Origin: Burkholderiaceae bacterium
GTDB taxonomy: Bacteria; Pseudomonadota; Gammaproteobacteria; Burkholderiales; Burkholderiaceae_C
Length of the DNA stretch: 49,687 bases
Direction of reading: 5' to 3'
Assembly: GCA_022702125.1 (NCBI GenBank)
Contig: JAKOND010000342.1
Coordinates: 1-49,687 of the forward strand
The notes beneath the pieces are model-generated. The model worked only from the letters and a program-made list of their open reading frames with translations. It had not been told where the DNA came from and made no database searches. This document shows positions 27,350 through 36,572 of this stretch, one piece after another. The position numbers and the translations under genes were made by a program. Numbering within the stretch: position 1 is the first letter of the stretch; every line of letters starts with the position of its first letter.

Positions 27350-29269
27350 ATGAGCTTACTCAACGTCGGAACCCGCGCGTTGCTCGCCAACCAGGCAGCG
27401 CTGTCCACCACCGGACACAACATCGCCAATGCCAAGACCGAGGGCTATTCGCGCCAGTCGGTCGTCCAGCGCCAGGTGGAAGGGCAGAACACGGGCAATG
27501 GCTACATCGGCAACGGCGTGCAGGTCGTCACGGTGGAGCGCCAGAGCAGCGCGCTGCTGACCCGGCAGAGCACGGCGGCCCAATCGGTCGCCACGGCCGA
27601 CACCACGCGCGCCACCCGGCTCTACCAGATGGAAGACGCCTTCCCCAGCGGCAGCGCCGGCCTGGGCGCGGCGGTGAACGACCTGATGAGCGCCTTCAGC
27701 GACGCCACCAGCGTGCCCAACGACCTGACCGCGCGCTCGGTCGCGCTGGCCCGGGCCGACGAACTGGCCAGCCGCTTCCGCACCACCTCCAACCGGCTCG
27801 ACGACCTGGCGGGCGGCACCCGGCAGGAGATCGCCACCGGCGTCGGCGCGGTCAACAAGCTGACCGCCCAGATCGCGACCCTCAACGACGAGATCATCCG
27901 CGCCAAGGGCTCCGGCCAGACGCCCAACGACCTGCTCGACCAGCGCGACAAGCTCATCGGCGATCTCAACGGCTACGTGCAGACCACGCAGGTCGCGGCC
28001 GACGACGGCAGCACCAACGTCTTCCTGGGCAGCCAGCCGCTGGTGCTCGCCGGCACGGCCACGCCGCTGACGACCAAGACCGACGATCCCGCGGGCATCA
28101 AGCTCACCATCGTGCGCGGCGGGGCGACCACCACGCTCGACGAGAACGCCATCGGCGGCGGCAGCATCACCGGCCTGCTGAAGTTCAACAACACCGACCT
28201 GGCCAACGGCCGCAACCTGCTCGGCCGCATGGCGGTCACGGTCGCGGCGCTGGTCAACGGCCAGCACCAGGTCGGCCTGGACATGAACGGCAACGCGGGC
28301 ACCGCGCTCTTCAACGCGCCGAGCGTGGACAACGTCTACGACGGCACCGGGCAGCGCAGCACCGCGCTCAGCATCGTGCTGAAGGACCCGTCGGTTCTGC
28401 GCGCCACCGGCTACCAGGTGCAGATCAACGCCAGCGGCACCGGCGGCACGCTGGTGCGCACCGCCGACGGCAGCACCGCCGCCTTCTCGGTCGTTTCGGG
28501 CAAGCTGCAGTTCGCCGGCGGCGCCACCACGCTCGACGGGCTGGCCTTCAACGTCGGCACGCCCGCGCCCGCCGCCAACTCCATCCTGACCGCCAAGCCC
28601 TTCGAGAGCGCGGCGGGCGCCCTCAAGACGGCCATCTCCAATCCGCGCCAGCTGGCCGTCGGCAGCCCGATCGAGCCGAAGCTCGGCAGCGCCAACGCCG
28701 GCACGCTGGCGGTGTCGGCCATCACGGCCACCCCCGACCTGGCGCTCCCGACCGCCGCGCTGACGCTGACCTTCACCCGCGGCACCGCGCCCGCGCCGGA
28801 CACCTACAGCTACACCGGCGCGAGCGGCACCGTCACCGCCCCCTACAAGACCGGCGAACCCATCGTCATCGACGGGCGCAGCATCACGCTCAAGGGCACG
28901 CCCGCCACCGGCGACACGGTCACCATCCAGCCCGCTTCCGCCGCCTACCGCGGCACCAGTTCCGGCAATGCCGCCGCCCTCGCCGGCCTGTCCACGGCAG
29001 CCGCCTTCGACGGCGCCACCCTGGCCGACGGCTACTCCGGCGTCATCGCCGGCATCGGCCTGCAGGTGCAGAGCGCGCAGTACGCGGCGCAGGTGTCGAC
29101 CTCCATCGCCTCCAACCTGGCGTCCGACAAGTCGAGCATCTCCGGCGTCAACCTGGACGAGGAAGCCAGCAACCTGCTGATGTACCAGCAGTCCTACCAG
29201 GCCTCGGCCAAGATGATCCAGATCTCCCAGAACATCTTCGATTCGCTCATTCAGTCTGTCGGCCGCTGA
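27350..29269 (+). CDS. flgK: Flagellar hook-filament junction protein FlgK (HAP1)
   Basis: A 639-residue junction protein. The N-terminus MSLLNVGTRALLANQAALSTTGHNIANAKTEGYSRQSV is diagnostic, and the C-terminus GVNLDEEASNLLMYQQSYQASAKMIQISQNIFDSLIQSVGR matches HAP1. The long middle is Ala/Gly/Thr-rich and variable. Only 18 nt separate it from flgJ, so it shares the flgB operon mRNA; no separate sigma-28 site was found directly before it. Confidence 0.97.
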   Translation: MSLLNVGTRALLANQAALSTTGHNIANAKTEGYSRQSVVQRQVEGQNTGNGYIGNGVQVVTVERQSSALLTRQSTAAQSVATADTTRATRLYQMEDAFPSGSAGLGAAVNDLMSAFSDATSVPNDLTARSVALARADELASRFRTTSNRLDDLAGGTRQEIATGVGAVNKLTAQIATLNDEIIRAKGSGQTPNDLLDQRDKLIGDLNGYVQTTQVAADDGSTNVFLGSQPLVLAGTATPLTTKTDDPAGIKLTIVRGGATTTLDENAIGGGSITGLLKFNNTDLANGRNLLGRMAVTVAALVNGQHQVGLDMNGNAGTALFNAPSVDNVYDGTGQRSTALSIVLKDPSVLRATGYQVQINASGTGGTLVRTADGSTAAFSVVSGKLQFAGGATTLDGLAFNVGTPAPAANSILTAKPFESAAGALKTAISNPRQLAVGSPIEPKLGSANAGTLAVSAITATPDLALPTAALTLTFTRGTAPAPDTYSYTGASGTVTAPYKTGEPIVIDGRSITLKGTPATGDTVTIQPASAAYRGTSSGNAAALAGLSTAAAFDGATLADGYSGVIAGIGLQVQSAQYAAQVSTSIASNLASDKSSISGVNLDEEASNLLMYQQSYQASAKMIQISQNIFDSLIQSVGR

Positions 29270-29304
29270 GCGACAGGCCTCCACTTCCGACAGGATGCAC
29301 CGCC

Positions 29305-30567
29305 ATGACCAATCCCTTCGCCCGTATCGGCACCGCTAACGCCTACGACAGCGCCCTCCGCAACATCAGCGCACGCCAGAACGCGGTGGTCAACCTGCAG
29401 GGGCAGATGAGCAGCGGCAAGAACGTCTCGCGCGGCAGCGACGACCCCACCGCCGCCGCGCAGGCCGAACGCGCCACCACCCGCCTGTCGCAGATCGACA
29501 CCCAGCAGCGCGCGCTGACGGCCCAGCGCAACACCATCGCCAGCGCCGAGGCCACGCTCGGCAACGTCAACTCCTCGCTGCAGGATTTCCGCGACAAGAT
29601 CGTCAACGCCGGCAACGGCGCCTACACCCCCACCGACCGCGCCAACCTGCTCCAGCAGCTCACCTCGCTGCGCGAACAGGTGCTGTCGTACGCCAACCAG
29701 ACCGACAGCAACGGCCAGCCGCTGTTCGGCGGCCTGGGCAGCACCTCGACGCCCTTCGCCGACGGCAGCCCGGTGGCCTACAACGGCCTCGGCGGCCAGG
29801 CCGGCAGCAACGGCAACCTGATCGCGTCCACCATCGACGGCCAGGCCGCGTTCATGAACGTGCCCACCGGCAACGGCACCTTCGCCATCAGCCTGCCGCG
29901 CAATGCCGACGGCACGGTCTCCAACGCCGGCTCCGCCTGGGCCGACCTGGGCAAGGTGACTTCGCCGAGCGCGGTCACCGGCCACCAGTACACCCTCACC
30001 TTCTCGGTGGACCCGACGACCAAGGCCACCACCTACTCGGTCGGCGACCTCACCGACCCGACCCGCGCCGGCCCGCCGGCGCTGCCCGCCCTGCCGAGCA
30101 ACGTCGCCTACAAGGCGGGCGAAGCCATCGCCTTCGACGGCCAGTCCTTCGTCGTCAAGGGCACGCCCGCCAACGGCGACACGATGGGCGTGGCCCCCAG
30201 CAAGACGTCCAGCATCTTCCAGGTGATGGACCAGGCGATCTCCGACATCGGCAAGGCCGGCAGCAACGTGGGCGCGATCGCCCATACGGTCGCCCAGTCG
30301 CTCGGCCAGATCGACACCGCGGCCATCCGCGTCTCGGCCAGCCGCGGCTATGCCGGCGAACTGCTCAACCGCGCCGACCGCATCGGCGAGGCGCAGGAGT
30401 CGCGCAGCGTGCAGGTCACCGGCGACCTGGCGATCGCCGAGGGCTCCGACCAGAACAGCCAGGTCAAGCGCATCTCCGACTTCCAGAACCAGCAGACCAA
30501 CTATTCGGCGGCCCTGCAGTCCTACGCCCAGATCCAGAAGCTGTCGCTGTTCAACTACATCGGCTGA
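29305..30567 (+). CDS. flgL: Flagellar hook-filament junction protein FlgL (HAP3)
   Basis: A 420-residue flagellin-like junction protein. Residues 1-140 hold the flagellin N-domain pattern (LQGQMSSGKNVSRGSDDPTAAAQAERATTRLSQID, then SLQDFRDKIVNAGNGAYTPTDRANLLQQLTSLREQVLSYAN). The C-terminal helix has YAGELLNRADRIGEAQESRSVQVTGDLA and ends KLSLFNYIG. The middle insert is larger than in enteric FlgL (about 317 residues). Last of the flgB-L genes. Confidence 0.96.
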   Translation: MTNPFARIGTANAYDSALRNISARQNAVVNLQGQMSSGKNVSRGSDDPTAAAQAERATTRLSQIDTQQRALTAQRNTIASAEATLGNVNSSLQDFRDKIVNAGNGAYTPTDRANLLQQLTSLREQVLSYANQTDSNGQPLFGGLGSTSTPFADGSPVAYNGLGGQAGSNGNLIASTIDGQAAFMNVPTGNGTFAISLPRNADGTVSNAGSAWADLGKVTSPSAVTGHQYTLTFSVDPTTKATTYSVGDLTDPTRAGPPALPALPSNVAYKAGEAIAFDGQSFVVKGTPANGDTMGVAPSKTSSIFQVMDQAISDIGKAGSNVGAIAHTVAQSLGQIDTAAIRVSASRGYAGELLNRADRIGEAQESRSVQVTGDLAIAEGSDQNSQVKRISDFQNQQTNYSAALQSYAQIQKLSLFNYIG

Positions 30568-30664
30568 ACCGGCGCCGGCGTGCCGGGGCACGCTGCCCTC
30601 CGGACCGGGGCCGCTACGATGTCGCACCCCCGATCCGGCCCCGTCCCTGTCCTTCTTCCTCCGC

Positions 30665-31969
30665 ATGACCGCGACCGTCCTCGACCGCATCACCCTCGGC
30701 TACCGCCTCCTGTGGAACCGCCACCGCGGCCTGGAGGGCATCGCGCTCTTCCTGCGGGAAGACCCCGGCAGCACGCCCGACAGCCCGCCGGTGGATGCGG
30801 CGCACCTGGTCGATTCGCTGCGCGAACTGTGGTCGAGCGACGCCGCTCCGCTCTACCTGGTGCCGCAGACGCCGCAACTGCTGTTCGGCCTGCTGGCGCA
30901 GGTGTCCGGCACCCCCGGCCCCGCGTCGGGCGAAGCCGACGGCCCGCGCTTCCAGTCCGGTCCGCCGCTGCGCCCGACCCTGGTGGCGCCGGAGGCCTTC
31001 CTGTCCGGCGCCGACATGCGCCTGGCGGTGCGCCAGGCCCATGCGCGCGGGGTGCCGCTGGTGCTGCTGCAGGGCGATGCGGAGGCGCCGCTCGACGCGG
31101 AGATCGCCCGCTGCTTCCGGCGGCGCTGGCTGTCGCTCCCGCCGGTGCGCGCCGCCGAGGCGCTGCAGGCCGGGCTGCGGATGCAGGCCGCCGGCATCCC
31201 CGCCGGCGCCGATCCGACGCCCGGGCCGCTGTCCTCCGACCAGATCTACGACGGCATCGCCGGCCGCGCGCTGATGGAATACTGCCTGGACCGGCGCCAT
31301 GCCTTCGCGCTGGCCGGCTGGCCCTCGGAAGACGTGCTGCACAGCCTGCGGCACATGCCGATGCAGCCCGAGTACGCGGTGGTGCGGGCCACGCTGCGGG
31401 CGCTGGAGGCCGACCGCGCGGCCGAGGTGGTCGAGCGCACCCTGATGCAGGACGCGGTGCTCACCTACCGCTTCCTGACCTACATCCACTCGCCCGGGCT
31501 CGGCCTGCGCGGCTCGGTCGAGTCGGTGTACCACGGGCTGATGATGCTGGGCACCAACACCCTGACGCGCTGGCTGGCGCAGCAACTGCCCCGTGCCGAG
31601 GAAGACGCCAACCTGCGACCGATCAAGGCGCAGCTGGCGCTGCGCGCGCGGCTGATGGACCGCCTCCTCGATGCCGGCGTCGAGGAGGCCCTGCGGCGCG
31701 AGGTGCTGCTGTGCGGCCTGTTCTCCGGTCTGGGCGACCTGCTCGGCGAGCCCCTGGGCGACCTGCTGCATCGCCTGCCCCTGTCGAGCCGCATCCACGA
31801 AGCGACGGTGCTGCGCACCGGCCCCTACGCCGGGACCCTGGCCATGACGCTGGCGCTCGAAAGCGCCGACACCGACGCCATCCGCCGCCTGCGCCAGGAG
31901 CAGGAGATGGAAACCGGCGAGGTCAACCGCGCACTGATGCGGGCGCTGGCCGGGATGGAGCGCTCCTAG
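30665..31969 (+). CDS. YuxH-like HDOD-domain signalling protein
   Basis: A 434-residue cytoplasmic protein. About residues 1-195 resemble a worn-down EAL fold as found in YuxH-type proteins, with no EAL, DDFG or QGY catalytic motifs. A HDOD domain spans about 195-420 (EVVERTLMQDAVLTYRFLTYIHSPGLGLRGSVESVYHGLMMLGTNTLTRWL). HDOD domains lack the HD metal residues and are thought to bind signals or proteins. The ATG at 30665 is 97 nt after flgL, so it may be the last gene of that transcription unit. A link to motility or c-di-GMP control is inferred from position. Confidence 0.8.
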   Translation: MTATVLDRITLGYRLLWNRHRGLEGIALFLREDPGSTPDSPPVDAAHLVDSLRELWSSDAAPLYLVPQTPQLLFGLLAQVSGTPGPASGEADGPRFQSGPPLRPTLVAPEAFLSGADMRLAVRQAHARGVPLVLLQGDAEAPLDAEIARCFRRRWLSLPPVRAAEALQAGLRMQAAGIPAGADPTPGPLSSDQIYDGIAGRALMEYCLDRRHAFALAGWPSEDVLHSLRHMPMQPEYAVVRATLRALEADRAAEVVERTLMQDAVLTYRFLTYIHSPGLGLRGSVESVYHGLMMLGTNTLTRWLAQQLPRAEEDANLRPIKAQLALRARLMDRLLDAGVEEALRREVLLCGLFSGLGDLLGEPLGDLLHRLPLSSRIHEATVLRTGPYAGTLAMTLALESADTDAIRRLRQEQEMETGEVNRALMRALAGMERS

Positions 31970-32433
31970 CGTATCCGCCCCCGCCCCGTCGGAACGAATA
32001 ATTCCCTGCGCCCGGATTATTCATTTACTGTTCATAAGCGTGAATTTCCGGAGAGGTCCCGTGCCTCCTCCGGAATCCCGTGCCGCCCGCAACCGGCAGC
32101 GGGTTAGCGAATAGCAAAAACAGCATGGCGCGTTATGGCATTCCATATGCATGGATTGCCGCATTCGGCCGGTTCCGGATTAATTCCCGCCCATCGACAG
32201 CCATTCACCGGGGCGCGCCATCGGCCTCCCCGGTCTGTCCGCCCGCGCCCCCGCCAGAAACCGATGTCCTGCGGGAGCAGCGATTCCCATTGCCTTCCAT
32301 TACATCCCGTTGCGCCGCCGGATGCCTCGGGGTTGTAATGCAAGCCGGCATTCGGCCGGTGGCGCCCTTTCGTGTCCGGCGAAAAAACCCTTCGATAAAA
32401 ATTACCAGAATCCGTACTCTTCAACCGACGATC
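31970..32433 (+). other. Leader region upstream of the EAL gene, with inverted repeats
   Basis: No gene is seen in these 464 nt. Three inverted repeats stand out. GAATAATTCC pairs with GGATTATTC (31996-32022, one bulge). TTCCGGAG pairs with CTCCGGAA (32046-32053 with 32068-32075). CATTACA pairs with TGTAATG (32298-32304 with 32334-32340), extended by CCC/GGG after one mismatch. The first could end transcription of the HDOD gene, though no T-run follows. No c-di-GMP riboswitch core was found. G+C falls toward the EAL start (42% at 32401-32460). Confidence 0.45.
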
Positions 32434-33783
32434 ATGTCTGCCCATCTTTATTCGAATCTATTCTCTTCCGATTTTTTCAAGGATTTCTCCTGCCGCGTCG
32501 ATCCCTCGACCAAGCTGGGCAATCATGTTCAACTCGCGATGGATATCAAAAGAATAAAAGAATCGAATCCCTCGGAATCCGGCGCCCTGATCGTGGTGGA
32601 AATTCTGGACCACGATCTGGTACGCCGGATTTTCATCGCTTCCGGTAGCGACATGACGGACCAGCTGCTCTGCGAAATCACCCGGAGGCTCAGGAACCTG
32701 CTCTCGAAGCATTCGCGCCTTTATTATGTCGGCGTCGGCCGCTTCGGGGTGCTCACGTCGAAGGAGCATTCGGGCATCGAAACGCTCATGGCCTCCATCA
32801 AGGACACCATGAGCATTCCGTTCGAGAGCGGAAATTACCGGAAGATGATGGATATCGTCATCGGCGCGCTGCCGATGGCGGAGGTGGCGGCCGCCCCCCT
32901 GGACGCGCTCAGGAAGGCTACGGTGGCCGCCCACAAGGCCCGGGAAGAATTATTGCCCATCGCGCATTACAGCCTGGCATTCGACGCGCTCCAGCTGCGC
33001 AAGCACCGAATACTCCAGGAAATTCCCGAAGCGATCGCCTCCGGTCAATTCAGCCTGGTATTCCAGCCGAAAATCGATGTGACCGGCGCGATGACCGGCG
33101 CGGAGGCATTGCTGCGCTGGCAGCATCCGGAACTGGGTTGCGTGAGTCCCGGAGAATTCATTCCCCTGGCGGACGATACGGAACTCATGGTCGATATCAC
33201 CCGATGGGTGGTCCGGGAGGTTCTCCGTTGCTGCCGGCTTTTCGTTCGGCAAGGCCTCGATCTCAAGATCGCATTGAATGTCTCCTCCCGCAATTTGAAC
33301 GATGCGGAATTTCCGGGATTCATGCTCGCGGCGCTCGGTCGATTCGATGTTCCGGCATCGAAAATCCAGATCGAGTGCACGGAATATTCCGCCTTGAAAG
33401 CGGACCAGTGCATCGAATCGCTGCGCGCGTTGAGCCGCGCCGGCCTGACCATCGCCCTGGACGATTTCGGCAGCGGCCATTCGAACCTGGCGAGCCTGCA
33501 GAGCCTGCCGATCGATCTCCTGAAAATCGATCGGTCGCTGATCGCGCCGATCGCGGACAGTCCCCATTCCCTGCGATTGCTGGAGGGCGTGATCAAGCTG
33601 GCGAAAAGCCTGGGCTACAAGATCGTCGCGGAAGGCGTCGAAACCGGCGAGATCCTGCGCATGCTCCAGTCCCTGGGCATCGACGAGATGCAAGGCTATG
33701 CGATCGCCAAGCCCATGGATTTCCACCAGCTCTCGAAGTTCGCCGAAAGCAGGATGGCGCCCTCCGCCCTGGCGAACGGATGA
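32434..33783 (+). CDS. c-di-GMP phosphodiesterase with degenerate GGDEF and intact EAL domains
   Basis: A 449-residue protein with no membrane segment. About residues 40-180 are GGDEF-like, but the active-site motif reads GVGRF (100-104), so no cyclase activity is expected. The EAL domain (about 200-440) keeps its catalytic set: EALLRW at 224, ALNVSSRNL, IECTEYS, LDDFGSGHSN, LKIDRSL, AEGVET and EMQGYAIAKPM. It should hydrolyse c-di-GMP to pGpG, which usually favours motility. The frame is open further upstream, but the ATG at 32434 begins the recognisable part. The first 200 nt are 38-42% G+C with TTA, AAT and ATT codons, unlike all neighbours. Confidence 0.88.
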   Translation: MSAHLYSNLFSSDFFKDFSCRVDPSTKLGNHVQLAMDIKRIKESNPSESGALIVVEILDHDLVRRIFIASGSDMTDQLLCEITRRLRNLLSKHSRLYYVGVGRFGVLTSKEHSGIETLMASIKDTMSIPFESGNYRKMMDIVIGALPMAEVAAAPLDALRKATVAAHKAREELLPIAHYSLAFDALQLRKHRILQEIPEAIASGQFSLVFQPKIDVTGAMTGAEALLRWQHPELGCVSPGEFIPLADDTELMVDITRWVVREVLRCCRLFVRQGLDLKIALNVSSRNLNDAEFPGFMLAALGRFDVPASKIQIECTEYSALKADQCIESLRALSRAGLTIALDDFGSGHSNLASLQSLPIDLLKIDRSLIAPIADSPHSLRLLEGVIKLAKSLGYKIVAEGVETGEILRMLQSLGIDEMQGYAIAKPMDFHQLSKFAESRMAPSALANG

Positions 33784-33826
33784 GCCCGCCCCGCGCGTAG
33801 GGGAAGAATCATCGCGTCGCCATGGC

Positions 33827-35278
33827 CTAGCGCATCGCGTCGCGCAGTTGCTCGAAGCGCTTCCAGAACGCGGCGTCCTGGGTGCTGGCGAAGTTGATCC
33901 GCATCAGGGTCGAGGGCTGGCGGCTGGCGTGGAACAGCGCGCCGGGCGCCAGCAGCGTGCCCTCGTCGAGCATGCGCTGGGCGAGCCGGTCGGTGTCCAC
34001 GCCGGTGTCGACCCAGCCGAACATGCCCGCCGGCTCGGCGGCGAAGGTGCAGCCGGCGGCCAGCGCCAGCTTCACGCTGCGGGTGCGGGCGGCGTCGAGC
34101 CGCTGGCGCACGCGCTCGGCATGGCGGCGCAGCTGCCCCTGGTCGATGCACAGCGCCAGGGCCTTCTCCAGCAGCGAGGGCGTGGTGAGCGTGGCCAGCA
34201 GCTTGGTGTCGAGCAGCCGCTCGACCAGCGCGCCGGGCGCCGCCAGGAAGCCGACGCGCCAGTTGGGCGCCAGGATCTTGGCGAAGCCGCCGACGTAGAG
34301 CGTGCGCTCCAGCCCGTCGAGCGCCGCGAGGCGCACCGCGTGCGGCGCCGCCAGGTGGCTGTAGGTGTCGTCCTCGACGATGTGGAAGTCGTGCCGCTGC
34401 GCCAGTTGCAGCAGGCGGTGCGCGCTGCCCGGCGCCAGGCAGTAGCCGGTCGGGTTGTGGAACACGCTGACGCTGACGAAGAGCCGCGGCGCATGCGCCT
34501 CGCAGTAGCGCGCCATCACCGCCAGGTCGGGCCCGTCGGCGCGGCGCGGCACCGGCAGGACCCGCATGCCCAGCGCGTCGAGCCGGGCGAACTCGACCGA
34601 CCAGCCCGGCTCCTCGACCATCACCGGGTCGCCCGCCTTGAGCAGCGTGCGGCTGACGATGTCGAGCGCGTGGGTGGCGCCGACGGTGGTCAGGATCTGC
34701 GCCTCGGTCACCGGGATCTGCAGGCCCCGCAGCCGGTGGGCCAGCACCGCGCGCAGGCCGGCGTCGCCCATCGGCTCGCCGTAGGAGCGGGCCTCCCGCG
34801 CCCAGGCGGCGCTGGCGGTGACGCGGCGCACCGCGGCCGGCAGCGCTGGCAGGTCGAGCCATTCGAGCGGCAGCACGCCCGAGCCGGGCTGCGGCCGGTC
34901 CGACGGATGGTGGAACATGCCGCGGATCAGCGCGGTGGCGTGGCTGGGCGCCGCGTACGCAGGCCGGTGGCCGGCCGTTGCTATCTTTTCGGGAGCATGC
35001 AGCGAAGGCGACGCCCGGGCATGCGGCCGATTCGATGCCATGTCCGCCGCCGCGTCGCGCACGAAGAAGCCGCGCTGGCGCCGCGCCTCCACCAGCCCCT
35101 GGGCCACCAGCTGGTCGTAGGCCGCCACCACCGTGTGCGGGCTGACGCCCTGCTGGCGCGCGCACTCGCGCACCGAGGGCAGCCGCGCGCCGGGCGCCAG
35201 CAGGCGGCTGCGGATGCGCTCGACGAAACGGCCGGCGAGCTGGTCGGTCAGGGACTGGGCGGGGGTGCGGGTCAGCAT
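33827..35278 (-). CDS. MocR-type regulator (GntR helix-turn-helix plus aminotransferase-like domain)
   Basis: A 483-residue fusion. Residues 1-75 are a GntR-family winged helix (SLTDQLAGRFVERIRSRLLAPGARLPSVRECARQQGVSPHTVVAAYDQLVAQGLVEARRQRGFFV). About 115-483 form an aminotransferase class I/II fold with EPGWSVEFARLDALG, HNPTGYCL, VEDDTYSHL and the PLP lysine in GGFAKILAPNWR. MocR proteins use PLP or amino compounds as effectors. It is divergent from an EamA transporter, the usual layout for a regulator and its target, with operator-like repeats between. Its stop lies 43 nt from that of the convergent EAL gene. Confidence 0.92.
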   Translation of the reverse strand: MLTRTPAQSLTDQLAGRFVERIRSRLLAPGARLPSVRECARQQGVSPHTVVAAYDQLVAQGLVEARRQRGFFVRDAAADMASNRPHARASPSLHAPEKIATAGHRPAYAAPSHATALIRGMFHHPSDRPQPGSGVLPLEWLDLPALPAAVRRVTASAAWAREARSYGEPMGDAGLRAVLAHRLRGLQIPVTEAQILTTVGATHALDIVSRTLLKAGDPVMVEEPGWSVEFARLDALGMRVLPVPRRADGPDLAVMARYCEAHAPRLFVSVSVFHNPTGYCLAPGSAHRLLQLAQRHDFHIVEDDTYSHLAAPHAVRLAALDGLERTLYVGGFAKILAPNWRVGFLAAPGALVERLLDTKLLATLTTPSLLEKALALCIDQGQLRRHAERVRQRLDAARTRSVKLALAAGCTFAAEPAGMFGWVDTGVDTDRLAQRMLDEGTLLAPGALFHASRQPSTLMRINFASTQDAAFWKRFEQLRDAMR

Positions 35279-35382
35279 GGTCGGGGCAGGATCGTGGGGA
35301 ATGCGCGCCGTCGGCCGCAGGCCCGGGCCGCGAAGGCTGTGCCAGCGCGGACGCCGATACAGATGCGCCGTGTGTGGAGCCA

Positions 35383-35418
35383 ACTGTACCGGCACTGTAG
35401 CGGTTCCCGGCGTACAGT
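35383..35418. promoter_or_regulatory. Operator-like repeats in the MocR/EamA divergent region
   Basis: ACTGTAC at 35383, ACTGTAG at 35394 (11 nt apart, one helical turn) and the inverted GTACAGT at 35412-35418 form direct plus inverted repeats between the two divergent genes. Direct and inverted repeats of this sort are known MocR binding sites; assignment to this regulator is inferred from position. Confidence 0.6.
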
Positions 35419-35424
35419 GACCGC

Positions 35425-35493
35425 ATGCCCCGCCCCGTCCCTTCCCCTTTCCCCCCCGCGCCGCGCACCGGTCCGTCGCGCCGCAAGCCATGA
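35425..35493 (+). CDS. Possible 22-residue proline-rich leader peptide overlapping the EamA gene
   Basis: ATG at 35425 opens 22 codons (MPRPVPSPFPPAPRTGPSRRKP, nine prolines). Its TGA overlaps the ATG of the transporter gene as ATGA. The ATG lies 7 nt after the last operator repeat. The transporter gene has no Shine-Dalgarno sequence, so translation may reach it through this leader. No ribosome site is seen before the leader either; leaderless initiation or chance are both possible. Confidence 0.35.
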   Translation: MPRPVPSPFPPAPRTGPSRRKP

Positions 35494-36467
35494 GGCCCGA
35501 GACGCGCGGCTTCTGGCTCGGCGTGCTGGGCACCGCGATCTTCGCGGCCACGCTGCCGATGACGCGGCTGGCCGTCGGCGCCGCCGACGCGCCCCGGCTC
35601 TCGCCCGAGTTCGTGACCCTGGGCCGCGCCGCGGTCGCGGGGCTGCTGTCGGCGGTCACGCTGCTGCTGGTGCTGCGCGGCCCCTGGCCCCGGCGCCACC
35701 ACTGGCGGCCGCTGGCCATGGGCGTGCTGGGCAACGCGGTCGGCTATCCGCTGCTGCTGGCCTGGGGGCTGCGCAGCGTCAGTTCGGGCCATGCGGCGGT
35801 GATCACCGCGCTGCTGCCGCTGACGACCGCCGCGGTGGCGGCCTGGGTGCTGCACCAGCGGGCCCGCCTGGGCTTCTGGCTGTGCGCGGCCAGCGGCAGC
35901 GCGCTGGTGGTGGCGTTCTCGCTGCTGCGGGCGTCGCAGCACGGCGGCGGTTTCGCGTTCGAGCCGGCCGACCTGCTGCTGGCCGTCGGCATGCTGGCCG
36001 CCTCGGTCGGCTATGTCTACGGCGCGCAGGTGACGCCCGAACTCGGCGCCGAGCGCACCATCTGCTGGGTCACCGTGCTGGCGTTGCCGCTGACCCTGCC
36101 CGGCATGTGGTGGACCTGGCCGGCGCAGCCGGCGGCGGTGCCGGTTTCGGCCTGGATGGGCTTCGCCTACGTGGCGCTGTTCTCGATGTGGATCGGCTTC
36201 TTCGCCTGGTACCGCGGCCTGGCGCTCGGCGGCACCCTGCGGGTGAGCCAGACGCAGCTGCTGCAGCCCTTCTTCTCGATCGTGTTCGCGGTGCCGCTGC
36301 TGGGAGAATCGCTGGACGCGGTGACCCTCGGCTTCGCCGCCGCGACGGTCGCGGCGGTGGCCCTGGGCCGCATGCTGTCGCGGCCGGGCCGCGCCGATGT
36401 CCCGGCCGCGACAGCCGTGCCCGCCGTACCGGCCGCCGCGCCGGCGGCGGCGGCCGCGCCGCGCTAA
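35490..36467 (+). CDS. EamA/DMT-family transporter
   Basis: A 325-residue inner-membrane protein with about ten hydrophobic helices in two repeated halves, the EamA layout. Typical segments are FWLGVLGTAIFAATLPMTRLAVG at the start, SVSSGHAAVITALLPLTTAAVAAWVL closing the first half, and FAYVALFSMWIGFFAWYRGLALGG with QPFFSIVFAVPLLGESL in the second. A Pro/Ala-rich tail of about 30 residues follows the last helix. Such proteins export amino acids or small metabolites. The divergent MocR gene suggests an amine- or amino-acid-like substrate. Confidence 0.9.
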   Translation: MRPETRGFWLGVLGTAIFAATLPMTRLAVGAADAPRLSPEFVTLGRAAVAGLLSAVTLLLVLRGPWPRRHHWRPLAMGVLGNAVGYPLLLAWGLRSVSSGHAAVITALLPLTTAAVAAWVLHQRARLGFWLCAASGSALVVAFSLLRASQHGGGFAFEPADLLLAVGMLAASVGYVYGAQVTPELGAERTICWVTVLALPLTLPGMWWTWPAQPAAVPVSAWMGFAYVALFSMWIGFFAWYRGLALGGTLRVSQTQLLQPFFSIVFAVPLLGESLDAVTLGFAAATVAAVALGRMLSRPGRADVPAATAVPAVPAAAPAAAAAPR

Positions 36468-36572
36468 CCTCGGGCGTCCGGCCCGCGCAGCCGACCGCGC
36501 GCCTGTCCCGCCCTCTCCGCCCTCTCCGCCCTTCCTTTTCTCCGCTCCGCTTCTTTCCCGAGGAACCCCGCC

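Noticed and set aside
31970-32433. c-di-GMP riboswitch in the leader of the EAL gene.
   Set aside because: The conserved core of the GEMM class was not found; only generic inverted repeats are visible.
32434-32980. Diguanylate cyclase activity of the GGDEF-like domain.
   Set aside because: The GGDEF position reads GVGRF, missing the acidic catalytic residues.
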